DNA of 26,287 nucleotides from DASYYE01 sp035946955 (GTDB lineage Bacteria; Actinomycetota; Actinomycetes; Streptosporangiales; Streptosporangiaceae): contig DASYYE010000124.1 in NCBI GenBank assembly GCA_035946955.1, forward strand, positions 1 to 26,287, written 5' to 3'. Positions within the stretch are counted from its first letter, which is position 1, and every line of letters begins with the position of its first letter. The position numbers and the translations under genes are program-made. Shown here piece after piece: positions 15,489-22,780 of the stretch. The notes under the pieces are model-generated. The model was not told where the DNA came from. It made no database searches and saw nothing but the letters and a program-made list of their open reading frames with translations.

Positions 15489-15593
15489 GAGGCTGCTGCT
15501 CACGCGCCGCGTCCGGGCCAGCACAACCCGCTGGTAGATCGGTCGCGCGGCGCGCCGTGTGCCCGGAAACCCAACTAGGGCTGAGGAGCGGAC

Positions 15594-15608
15594 TTTACCA
15601 GGTAAAAT
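15594..15608 (+). promoter_or_regulatory. gyrB promoter -10 with overlapping palindrome
   Basis: TTTACC-A-GGTAAA (15594-15606) is a perfect 13-bp palindrome, and TAAAAT at 15603-15608 is a good -10 box that overlaps its right arm. It sits about 85 bp before the gyrB start. No good -35 is visible. The layout suggests an operator or a supercoiling-sensitive promoter. Confidence 0.45.
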
Positions 15609-15688
15609 CGAGAAGGCGTCCCGGGATGGGAAGGCAGCGCGGTCTGCGCGTGATCGCGGGCGCCTTCGCTTCCAGGAGGAGCTGGTTC

Positions 15689-17626
15689 TTGTCCTACGAC
15701 GCACACTCGATTACGGTCCTTGAGGGCCTGGAGGCCGTCCGCAAGCGTCCGGGCATGTACATCGGCTCGACCGGCGAACGCGGCCTGCACCACCTCGTGC
15801 AAGAGGTGGTCGACAACGCGGTTGACGAGGCGCTGGCCGGCTACGCAAGTGAGATCGAGGTCACGCTCCTAGCTGACGGCGGCGTCCGCGTGACCGACAA
15901 CGGGCGTGGCATCCCGGTGGATGACCACCCGGTGGAGAAGCGGCCAGCCGTCGAGGTGGTGCTCACCACCCTGCACGCGGGCGGCAAGTTCGGCGGCGAC
16001 TCCTACGCGGTCTCCGGTGGCCTGCACGGTGTCGGTGTCTCAGTCGTCAACGCGCTGTCGTCGCGGCTGGAAGTCGAGGTGCGCAAAGACGGTTATGTGT
16101 GGCGCCAGAGCTACGAGCTCGGCGACCCCACGGGCCCACTGACCCGCGGGGAGGCCACCGAGGACACGGGCACGATCGTCACATTCTGGCCTGATGGCAC
16201 GATCTTCGAGAGCACCGAGTGGAGCTTTGAGACGCTGTCGCGCCGGCTCCAGGAGATGGCGTTCCTCAACCGGGGCCTCACCATCACCATGACCGACCTC
16301 CGTCCCGCCTACATCAACGGGGAACCGCGGGTCGTCACCTACTGCTACGACGGCGGTATCGCGGACTTCGTGCGCTACCTCAACGGGACCAAAGACGCCG
16401 TGCACGCCTCGGTCATCGAGTTCGGTGAAGAGGGCGAAGGCATCTCGGCCGAGATCGCCATGCAGTGGAACTCCTCCTATGCCGAGTCGGTGTACACGTT
16501 CGCGAACACGATCAACACGGCGGAGGGTGGGACCCACGAGGAGGGCTTCCGCGCCGCACTGACCTCGATCGTGAACCGCTATGCCCGCGACCAGAAACTG
16601 CTGCGCGACAAGGACGACAACCTCACCGGTGAGGACGTCCGCGAGGGCCTCGCCGCGATCATCCACGTCAAGCTGGCCAGCCCGCAGTTCGAGGGACAGA
16701 CCAAGACCAAGCTCGGCAACACCGAAGCCAAGTCGTTCGTGCAGAAGGTGTGCAATGACCACCTGCGCGACTGGTTCGAGCGCAACCCGGGCGAGGCCAA
16801 GGACATCATCACCAAGGCCGCCCAGGCGGCGCGTGCCCGGATCGCCGCCCGCCAGGCGCGCGACCTGACCCGCCGCAAGGGCCTGCTCGAGTCCACCTCC
16901 CTGCCGGGCAAGCTGTCGGACTGTCAGTCCGGTGACCCCGACAAGTGCGAGATCTACATCGTTGAGGGTGACTCCGCGGGGGGTTCGGCCAAGGCGGGCC
17001 GCGACCCGATGTTCCAGGCGATCCTGCCGATCCGCGGCAAGGTGCTCAACGTCGAGAAGGCACGCATCGACCGGGTGCTCAAGAACAATGAGATCCAGGC
17101 GATGATCACCGCCCTGGGCACGGGCATCCACGACGACTTCGACATCGCCAGGCTGCGCTACTACAAGATCATCCTTATGGCTGACGCGGACGTGGATGGC
17201 CAGCACATCCGGACGCTCCTGCTCACGCTGCTGTTCCGGTTCATGAAGCCGCTGATCGAGGCCGGGCACGTGTACCTGGCCCAGCCGCCGCTCTACAAGA
17301 TCAAGTGGGATGGCCGCGGGGCCGCACCGGGGTACGCCTACTCCGACCGGGAGCGTGACGCGCTGATCGAGGCCGGCATGGGGGCGGGCCGCAAGGACCC
17401 GCGCCCGCGCGACGGTGTGCAGCGTTTCAAGGGCCTGGGCGAGATGAACGCCGGGGAACTCTGGGACACCACCATGAACCCCGCCAACCGGATCCTGCTC
17501 CAGGTCACCCTCGACGACGCGGCCCAGGCCGACGAGTTGTTCAGCGTGCTCATGGGTGAGGACGTGGAGGCCCGGCGGAACTTCATCCAGCGCAACGCCA
17601 AGGACGTGAGGTTCCTCGACATCTGA
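15689..17626 (+). CDS. gyrB: DNA gyrase subunit B
   Basis: Subunit B supplies the ATPase and the TOPRIM metal site of gyrase. The frame is open upstream to 15323, but homology begins at SYDAHSITVLEGLEAVRKRPGMYIG, and a TTG at 15689 has a strong AGGAGGAG ribosome binding site about 8 bases upstream, so I choose it (645 residues). The GHKL ATP site has EVVDNAVDEALAGY and DNGRGIP; QTKTKLGN carries the ATP-contacting lysine loop. The TOPRIM domain has EGDSAGG at 426-432 and DADVDG at 499-504. The C-terminal RFKGLGEMN and NAKDVRFLDI are complete. The gap to gyrA is 126 bp and carries a small hairpin (17683-17699). Confidence 0.98.
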   Translation: MSYDAHSITVLEGLEAVRKRPGMYIGSTGERGLHHLVQEVVDNAVDEALAGYASEIEVTLLADGGVRVTDNGRGIPVDDHPVEKRPAVEVVLTTLHAGGKFGGDSYAVSGGLHGVGVSVVNALSSRLEVEVRKDGYVWRQSYELGDPTGPLTRGEATEDTGTIVTFWPDGTIFESTEWSFETLSRRLQEMAFLNRGLTITMTDLRPAYINGEPRVVTYCYDGGIADFVRYLNGTKDAVHASVIEFGEEGEGISAEIAMQWNSSYAESVYTFANTINTAEGGTHEEGFRAALTSIVNRYARDQKLLRDKDDNLTGEDVREGLAAIIHVKLASPQFEGQTKTKLGNTEAKSFVQKVCNDHLRDWFERNPGEAKDIITKAAQAARARIAARQARDLTRRKGLLESTSLPGKLSDCQSGDPDKCEIYIVEGDSAGGSAKAGRDPMFQAILPIRGKVLNVEKARIDRVLKNNEIQAMITALGTGIHDDFDIARLRYYKIILMADADVDGQHIRTLLLTLLFRFMKPLIEAGHVYLAQPPLYKIKWDGRGAAPGYAYSDRERDALIEAGMGAGRKDPRPRDGVQRFKGLGEMNAGELWDTTMNPANRILLQVTLDDAAQADELFSVLMGEDVEARRNFIQRNAKDVRFLDI

Positions 17627-17682
17627 GGCTGTGCGGGCCGCCGGGACTGGATCCCTCCGCCAGCGGCCGGGAGGTCATTTTC

Positions 17683-17699
17683 TGGTGTGGGGCACACCA
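17683..17699 (+). other. hairpin in gyrB-gyrA gap
   Basis: A perfect 7-bp stem (TGGTGTG-GGG-CACACCA) lies 57 bp after the gyrB stop and 53 bp before the gyrA start. It has no T-tract and may be a weak terminator, a processing site or nothing. Confidence 0.3.
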
Positions 17700-17752
17700 T
17701 GGTGCTTTGAAGACCGTCGCCGCATGGCGCCGGACATGGGAAGGATGAGCAA

Positions 17753-20293
17753 GTGACTGACCTGGAGACTGGCCCTACGCCGCCTGGAGACCGGGTCGAG
17801 CCGGTCGACATCCAGGTGGAGATGCAGCGCAGCTACATCGAGTACGCCATGTCGGTCATTGTGGGCCGCGCCCTGCCCGATGTCCGTGACGGGCTCAAGC
17901 CGGTGCACACCCGGATCCTCTATGCGATGTATGACGGCGGGTACCGGCCTGACCGCGGCTACTCCAAGTGCGCCCGCGTCATCGGCGACGTGATGGGCCA
18001 GTACCACCCGCACGGCGACTCGGCCATCTACGACGCGCTGGTGCGGCTGGCCCAGCCGTGGGCCATGCGCATGCCGCTGATCGACGGGCAGGGCAACTTC
18101 GGCTCCCCCGGCAACGACCCCGCTGCCGCCTACCGCTACACCGAGTGCCGCCTCGCCCCGCTCGCCATGGAAATGCTGCGGGACATCGACAAGGAGACCG
18201 TCGACTTCCGGCCCAACTACGACGGCCGCTCCGCCGAGCCCGTCGTCCTGCCCAGCCGGTTCCCCAACCTCCTCGTGAACGGCTCCGAAGGCATCGCGGT
18301 CGGCATGGCCACCAAGATCCCCCCGCACAACCTGCGTGAAGTCGCGTCCGGCGCCCAGTGGTACCTCGAGAACTTCGAGGCCACCGACGAGGAACTGCTC
18401 GCCGCCCTGATGAGCCGCATCCATGGGCCCGACTTCCCCACCCGCGGGCTGATCGTCGGCCGCCGCGGAATCGGCGAGGCGTACCGGACCGGCCGCGGTT
18501 CCATCACCATGCGGGCAGTGGTCGAGGTGGAGGAAGATGCCCGGGGCCGTGCCTGCCTCGTGGTCACCGAGCTTCCCTACCAGGTCAACCCGGAGAACCT
18601 GGCCGCCAAGATCGCGGAACTGGTGCGGGAGGGACGGGTCGGCGGGATCGCCGACATCCGTGACGAGAGCAGCGGCCGCACCGGCCAGCGCCTGGTCATC
18701 GTCCTCAAGCGCGACGCCGTCGCCAAGATCGTCCTGAACAACCTCTACCGGCACACCCAGCTCCAGGAGACGTTCGGCGCGAACATGCTCGCGCTGGTCG
18801 ACGGAGTCCCGCGGACGCTGCGGCTGGACCAGCTCATCCGGCACTGGGTCGCGCACCAGATCGAGGTCGTCGTCCGCCGCACCCGGTTCCTGCTGCGCAA
18901 GGCCGAGGAGCGGGCACACATCGTCCGGGCGCTGCTGAAGGCCATCGACCGGATCGACGAGGTGATCGCGCTCATCCGGGCGAGCGCGTCGGCCGCTGCT
19001 GCCCAGCAGGGCCTCATGGAACTGCTGGAGATCGACGAGGAGCAGGCCCGGGCCATCCTCGACATGCAGTTGCGCAAACTGGCCGCCCTGGAGCGGCAGC
19101 AGCTCATGGACGAGTACGACCAGCTCATGGCCGAGATCGCTGAGTACGAAGCGATCCTCGCCTCGCCCGCCAGGCAGCGCCAGATCGTCGGGGAGGAACT
19201 GTCGGAGATCGTCGCCAAGTACGGGGACGAGCGCCGCACCCAGATCATCGCCTACGACGGCGACGTCACCGACGAGGACCTGATCGCCGAGGAAGAGGTG
19301 GTCGTCACGATCACCCACGGCGGATATGCGAAGCGGACCAAGACCGACCTGTACCGGGCGCAGCGGCGGGGTGGCAAGGGGGTGCGTGGGGCACAACTGC
19401 GCACCGACGACATTGTCGACCACTTCTTCGTCACCTCGACCCACAACTGGATCCTGTTCTTCACGAACAAGGGCAGGGTCTACCGCGCCAAGGCCTACGA
19501 ACTGCCGGACTCCGGCCGCGACGCCAGGGGCCAGCACGTAGCCAACCTGCTCGCGTTCTCACCCGACGAGCGGATCGCGGAAGTGCTCGCGCTGCGGGAC
19601 TACACCGACGCGCCCTACCTGGTCCTGGCCACCAAGGACGGGCTGGTGAAGAAGTCCCGCCTGACCGAGTTCGACTCACCACGCACAGGCGGGATCATCG
19701 CCGTCAACCTCCGGGAGGACGATGAGGTCATCGCAGCCCGGCTGGTCGGCCCGGATGACGACCTGCTGCTGGTGAGCAAGAGGGCCCAGGCGCTGCGCTT
19801 CCACGCCGGTGACGAGGCTCTGCGGCCGATGGGGCGGGCTACCTCTGGCGTGATCGGGATGCGCTTCGCTGACGGTGACGAGCTGCTCGGGATGTACGTG
19901 GTTCGGGAAGGCTCTGACGTCCTGGTCGCCACCGCCGGGGGGTATGCGAAGCGGACCCCCGCGGACCAGTACCCAATCAAGGGCCGGGGCGGCATGGGCG
20001 TGGTGACCGCGCGCATCGTAGAGGCCAGGGGCGAACTCGTGGGCGCGCTCATGGTGGCGCCCGAGGACGAGGTCTTCGCGATCACATCCGCGGGCGGGGT
20101 CATCCGGACCGCCGCTTCCGAAGTGAAGATGTCCGGACGTCAGACCATGGGCGTACGGCTGATGAACCTAGCGCCGGGGGACAGCGTAGTAGCTATCGCG
20201 CGCAATGCAGAGCCCGAGAACGACACCGAATCCGAGGCAACTCCAGCTGATGGAGCGCCGCAAGCAGAGGTCACGGAAGAAGACGGGGAGTAA
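17753..20293 (+). CDS. gyrA: DNA gyrase subunit A
   Basis: Subunit A cuts and rejoins DNA and wraps it. The 846-residue product has the catalytic tyrosine Tyr129 in AYRYTECRL. In the quinolone-resistance region (GQYHPHGDSAIYD) Ser90 and Asp94 are the susceptible-type residues, unlike mycobacteria with Ala90. The GyrA box QRRGGKG, needed for DNA wrapping and negative supercoiling, is at 537-543, followed by the six-bladed C-terminal domain and an acidic tail. The GTG start has GGAAGGA upstream. It is the second gyrase gene in the canonical order. Confidence 0.98.
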   Translation: MTDLETGPTPPGDRVEPVDIQVEMQRSYIEYAMSVIVGRALPDVRDGLKPVHTRILYAMYDGGYRPDRGYSKCARVIGDVMGQYHPHGDSAIYDALVRLAQPWAMRMPLIDGQGNFGSPGNDPAAAYRYTECRLAPLAMEMLRDIDKETVDFRPNYDGRSAEPVVLPSRFPNLLVNGSEGIAVGMATKIPPHNLREVASGAQWYLENFEATDEELLAALMSRIHGPDFPTRGLIVGRRGIGEAYRTGRGSITMRAVVEVEEDARGRACLVVTELPYQVNPENLAAKIAELVREGRVGGIADIRDESSGRTGQRLVIVLKRDAVAKIVLNNLYRHTQLQETFGANMLALVDGVPRTLRLDQLIRHWVAHQIEVVVRRTRFLLRKAEERAHIVRALLKAIDRIDEVIALIRASASAAAAQQGLMELLEIDEEQARAILDMQLRKLAALERQQLMDEYDQLMAEIAEYEAILASPARQRQIVGEELSEIVAKYGDERRTQIIAYDGDVTDEDLIAEEEVVVTITHGGYAKRTKTDLYRAQRRGGKGVRGAQLRTDDIVDHFFVTSTHNWILFFTNKGRVYRAKAYELPDSGRDARGQHVANLLAFSPDERIAEVLALRDYTDAPYLVLATKDGLVKKSRLTEFDSPRTGGIIAVNLREDDEVIAARLVGPDDDLLLVSKRAQALRFHAGDEALRPMGRATSGVIGMRFADGDELLGMYVVREGSDVLVATAGGYAKRTPADQYPIKGRGGMGVVTARIVEARGELVGALMVAPEDEVFAITSAGGVIRTAASEVKMSGRQTMGVRLMNLAPGDSVVAIARNAEPENDTESEATPADGAPQAEVTEEDGE

Positions 20294-20376
20294 CATTGAT
20301 ATCACTAATAGTCACGGAAGCCACAGTGCTCGTCCCGGCCGGATAGTCTCGGTCTATTCGCCCCGAGGAGGAGGAC

Positions 20377-21219
20377 GTGGATCAGCACGTGGAACCACCA
20401 TCGTGGCTGACCGACAGGTCGGTGCGGGCGGCCACCGAAACGGCGAATGCTGACGGTCTCGAACCGGCGGTGAAGCCATCCAACACAGCTCCCCCGGAAA
20501 AGGACGTGTCATCTTCCGGGTACGGGCAAGAACCTACTTATGCGTCCGCGTCCAGCGGGTCGCGTTCGTATGGCGGAGAACGCTTGTACGGCGATCAAAG
20601 CACGTCCCAGGGTGGTGGCACCAACCCCACACCGGCCGGGTCGAGCAGCAGCGACCTGCCTGGCTCCAGGTACGCCACAACCGCCCGGCCGGGCACGGGC
20701 TGGGCGGACACCACATCCGTGAGCGAGCAAGCCATACCCTCGCCCAGTGTCCCGAGCGCTCCCGGCACCGGAGCGCGTGCCGCCTTTGGCAGGGCCCGCA
20801 GTGCCGCAGGGCTCAGCAAGCCTGGCAGGGACACAGCAGGCGAGTCTGAGGCACGCAGAGCCAACCTGGTCCTGGCGCGCATCGAACCGTGGTCGGTCAT
20901 GAAGTTCAGTTTCATGATCTCCCTCGTCGCCTGGCTCGTGCTCTTCGTCGCCGTGACCGTGCTGTACTACGCGCTTTCCGGCCTAGGAGTGTTCAGTTCG
21001 ATCCAGAGCACCCTCAGCAGCGTCACCTCCAGCCAGGGGTCGGCCGGAACGAGCCTGAACCAGTGGCTCTCCGCGTCACGCGTGCTCGGCTACACGATGC
21101 TGATCGGCGCGGTGAACGTGGTGCTCATCACAGCACTCTCCACAGTCGGTGCGATGATCTACAACGTGGTCACGCACCTGGGTGGCGGGATTGAGGTGAC
21201 CCTCAAAGAACCCGAGTGA
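20377..21219 (+). CDS. DUF3566 transmembrane protein
   Basis: The 280-residue protein carries the DUF3566 domain, found right after gyrA in most actinobacteria (Rv0007 in M. tuberculosis). The first 160 residues are Ser/Pro/Gly-rich and probably cytoplasmic and disordered. The conserved part begins at NLVLARIEPWSVMKFSFMIS, with two membrane segments (about 178-202 and 237-262) on either side of a Ser-rich, likely extracellular loop, and ends with GGGIEVTLKE. The GTG start has a run of GAGGAGGAG. The role is not established; a link to the cell envelope is only inferred from the membrane topology. The 83-bp gap to gyrA may carry its own promoter (a TAGTCT at 20344-20349). Confidence 0.9.
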   Translation: MDQHVEPPSWLTDRSVRAATETANADGLEPAVKPSNTAPPEKDVSSSGYGQEPTYASASSGSRSYGGERLYGDQSTSQGGGTNPTPAGSSSSDLPGSRYATTARPGTGWADTTSVSEQAIPSPSVPSAPGTGARAAFGRARSAAGLSKPGRDTAGESEARRANLVLARIEPWSVMKFSFMISLVAWLVLFVAVTVLYYALSGLGVFSSIQSTLSSVTSSQGSAGTSLNQWLSASRVLGYTMLIGAVNVVLITALSTVGAMIYNVVTHLGGGIEVTLKEPE

Positions 21220-21253
21220 CGCACCGCCCCCCGGGATGCGGTAGTCTGACGCG

Positions 21254-21272
21254 GTTCCTGCTGAGCAGGAAC
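21254..21272 (+). terminator. hairpin after DUF3566
   Basis: A perfect 8-bp stem GTTCCTGC-TGA-GCAGGAAC lies 35 bp after the DUF3566 stop. It probably ends the gyrase-region transcript, though a T-tract is absent. Confidence 0.5.
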
Positions 21273-21330
21273 AAGGGTTCCGCACCCGGGGGTGCGTTGG
21301 CAAACGCAGGTGTGTCCCCGGATTTCCGCA

Positions 21331-21356
21331 CAGGACGCCCTCAGCGGGGCGTTCTG
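21331..21356 (+). other. hairpin in tRNA-Ile leader
   Basis: CAGGACGCCC and GGGCGTTCTG pair over 10 bp (one G-T) around the loop TCAGCG, ending 17 bp before the mature tRNA 5' end. It could be a precursor processing element or a terminator; two smaller stems, CGCACC-CGGG-GGTGCG (21281-21296) and GCGTT-GGCA-AACGC (21294-21307), precede it. Confidence 0.45.
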
Positions 21357-21373
21357 CGGGACGTGGCATGCAA

Positions 21374-21450
21374 GGGGCTATAGCTCAGACGGTTAGAGCG
21401 CTTCCCTGATAAGGAAGAGGTCCGTGGTTCGAGTCCACGTAGCCCCACCA
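21374..21450 (+). tRNA. tRNA-Ile (anticodon GAT)
   Basis: The 77-base gene has the acceptor stem GGGGCTA paired with TAGCCCC, discriminator A and encoded CCA. The D arm, the anticodon stem CTTCC/GGAAG with the loop CTGATAA (anticodon GAT) and the T arm CGTGG-TTCGAGT-CCACG are regular. It sits after gyrA-DUF3566 as in most actinobacteria. Its 3' end is directly followed by a leftward integrase, so it is a probable attachment site; the right-hand duplicate is not in the window. Confidence 0.97.
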
Positions 21451-21467
21451 CCCTCCACCGCAGGTCA

Positions 21468-21488
21468 GGCCCAAGGTTCCGAAGGGCC
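21468..21488. terminator. hairpin between tRNA-Ile and integrase
   Basis: GGCCC (21468-21472) and GGGCC (21484-21488) form a 5-bp stem around an 11-base loop in the 48-bp gap between the tRNA and the converging integrase. It is weak evidence for termination. Confidence 0.25.
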
Positions 21489-21498
21489 GTCCTCCCGG

Positions 21499-22395
21499 TC
21501 ATGAAACGTCACGTGCCTTCCGTGCCCGTTGCGTGCCCGATGGCTTCCGGCCAGCACCATTCGACGCCGGGCGGTTACGGCCCATCTCGGCACGGGCGAG
21601 TTTGCTAAGAGTGTCCGCGATCTGTCGCTGGCGAGCCTGGCTGCCATGCATGTAGATCAACGCGGCACGAGGACTGCTATGGCCCATCCGGTCCATCATC
21701 TCTCGCAATGTGGCACCAGCCGACGCGGACAGATCGTTACCCGTGTGCCGCAGGTCGTGGAAGTGGACGCCCGTCAGACCGACATGGGCCAAGGCAGGCA
21801 GCCAGAACCGGCGACGGAAGTTGCCATGCCGCAGCGGTGAACCTGTGGGACTGGTGAAGACAAGAGCCTCATCCGCGGTATCCGTGAAGTCGGCGAGATG
21901 TGATCTCAGCGCCGGAATGATGTGCGCGGGTATAGCCACCAGGCGTTTGCCTGCCTCAGACTTCGGTGGCCCGTAATGGAACCCGCCACCAGGTAGCTCG
22001 GTTACCGACCGTTCGACCCGGACGGTTCGCTTACGCAGATCCACATCACAGCGGCGGAGCGCAGCGAGTTCGCCCCACCGAAGGCTGCAAAAGACCGCCA
22101 GGAGCACCAGAGCGCGATACCGCTCGTTGGTCGCCTCGACTAGGACAACCACCTGCTTGAGCGTCAACACCGCTCGTTCAGGTGAATGGTCCAGACCAGC
22201 ACCCTTGATCCGACATGGGTTCCTGCGGATCAGGCCGTCGTCGGCCGCCGTCGTCATGATGGCTTTAAGTAGCCGATACGTCTTGGCCGTACTGCTGGCG
22301 CTAGTTCCGGCGTCGAGCAGGTCTTTACGCCAACGTCGGACGTGTGCCTCCCGGATGTCGGCCACTGCTCGGTCGAATCCCGTGTGGAGAGGCGG
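21499..22395 (-). pseudogene. tyrosine integrase, N-terminally truncated
   Basis: The catalytic domain of a phage/AICE-type tyrosine recombinase is complete: Arg in SLRWGEL, Lys in GPPKSEAGKR, His-x-x-Arg in HDLRHTGN, His in MGHSSPRAALIY and the nucleophile Tyr six residues later. Family similarity starts near ADIREAHVRRWRKDLLDAG. The open frame continues to a GTG at 22668, but the first ~90 codons there lie antisense to another gene and do not look like the usual arm-binding and SAM-like N-terminal region. An internal GTG at 22365 could start a short version. Its stop is 48 bp from the tRNA-Ile 3' end, the usual place for integrases of tRNA-targeting elements. It probably can no longer integrate normally. 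Confidence 0.75.
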
Positions 22396-22410
22396 CCAGG
22401 CTTCTTCGTC

Positions 22411-22710
22411 GAGATCGAGCGAGGGTTCCTTGCTGAGGGTGAGTTCCTCACCGGCTGTGCCCTGATTGGGTTCTCCAATCTTGAAGTCATGCCCGATGGC
22501 CGCGCCTACCGGTGCGGCCTGCTCGTTGACCAGCCCGCTATGGCCTCGCTGACCATGGCGGGTGACGAACTCAGGCTCTTCCGTCCCGACCATGGCGAAG
22601 AATTGCTGCTGTCGACCATGCCGAACTCTTGCGACGGCTGCCCGGTCATGCGCGCAGACGGCAGGCACGCCTGCATCTGCGACAAGGTCAGCTCCATCAG
22701 CCTCGGGTAA
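22411..22710 (+). pseudogene. radical SAM/SPASM protein, C-terminal remnant
   Basis: About 100 codons on the plus strand, ending at TAA 22708-22710, show a SPASM-type cysteine pattern: GCALIGFSNLEVMPDGRAYRC followed by SCDGCP and HACIC. SPASM domains bind extra iron-sulfur clusters at the C terminus of radical SAM enzymes, many of which modify peptides. Codons have mostly G or C in third position, as for real coding in this genome. The frame lacks the radical SAM core (CxxxCxxC), which has been lost at the junction with the integrase near 22400. The exact 5' limit is uncertain. Confidence 0.55.
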
Positions 22711-22739
22711 CCGTGCCCGGTTCCTCGCACTCTCGCGGC

Positions 22740-22780
22740 ATGGTTATCTTCGATGCTTTCAACACCCTTGTAACAGACCC
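22740..22780 (+). pseudogene. HAD-like hydrolase, N-terminal remnant
   Basis: An ATG at 22740 opens a frame reading MVIFDAFNTLVT, which fits the first strand and nucleophile motif of haloacid dehalogenase-type hydrolases (FDAFxTL). It lies 29 bp after the SPASM stop in the same direction, as in a two-gene operon. After about 13 codons the sequence turns into antisense transposase sequence, so the gene was cut there. Only a short segment supports the call. Confidence 0.45.

Noticed and set aside
15323..15688. Upstream extension of the gyrB frame
   Set aside because: It overlaps dciA and the gyrB promoter palindrome; the TTG at 15689 has a strong ribosome binding site and begins the family sequence.
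16040..17269. 409-codon minus-strand frame antisense to gyrB
   Set aside because: Shadow frame; low-complexity, without family features.
17675..19537. 620-codon minus-strand frame antisense to gyrA
   Set aside because: Shadow of a highly conserved gyrA in high-GC DNA; no recognisable domain.
20382..20395. CACGTG at the start of the DUF3566 gene as a fourth parS
   Set aside because: Flanks do not match the half-sites (left arm wrong in four positions).
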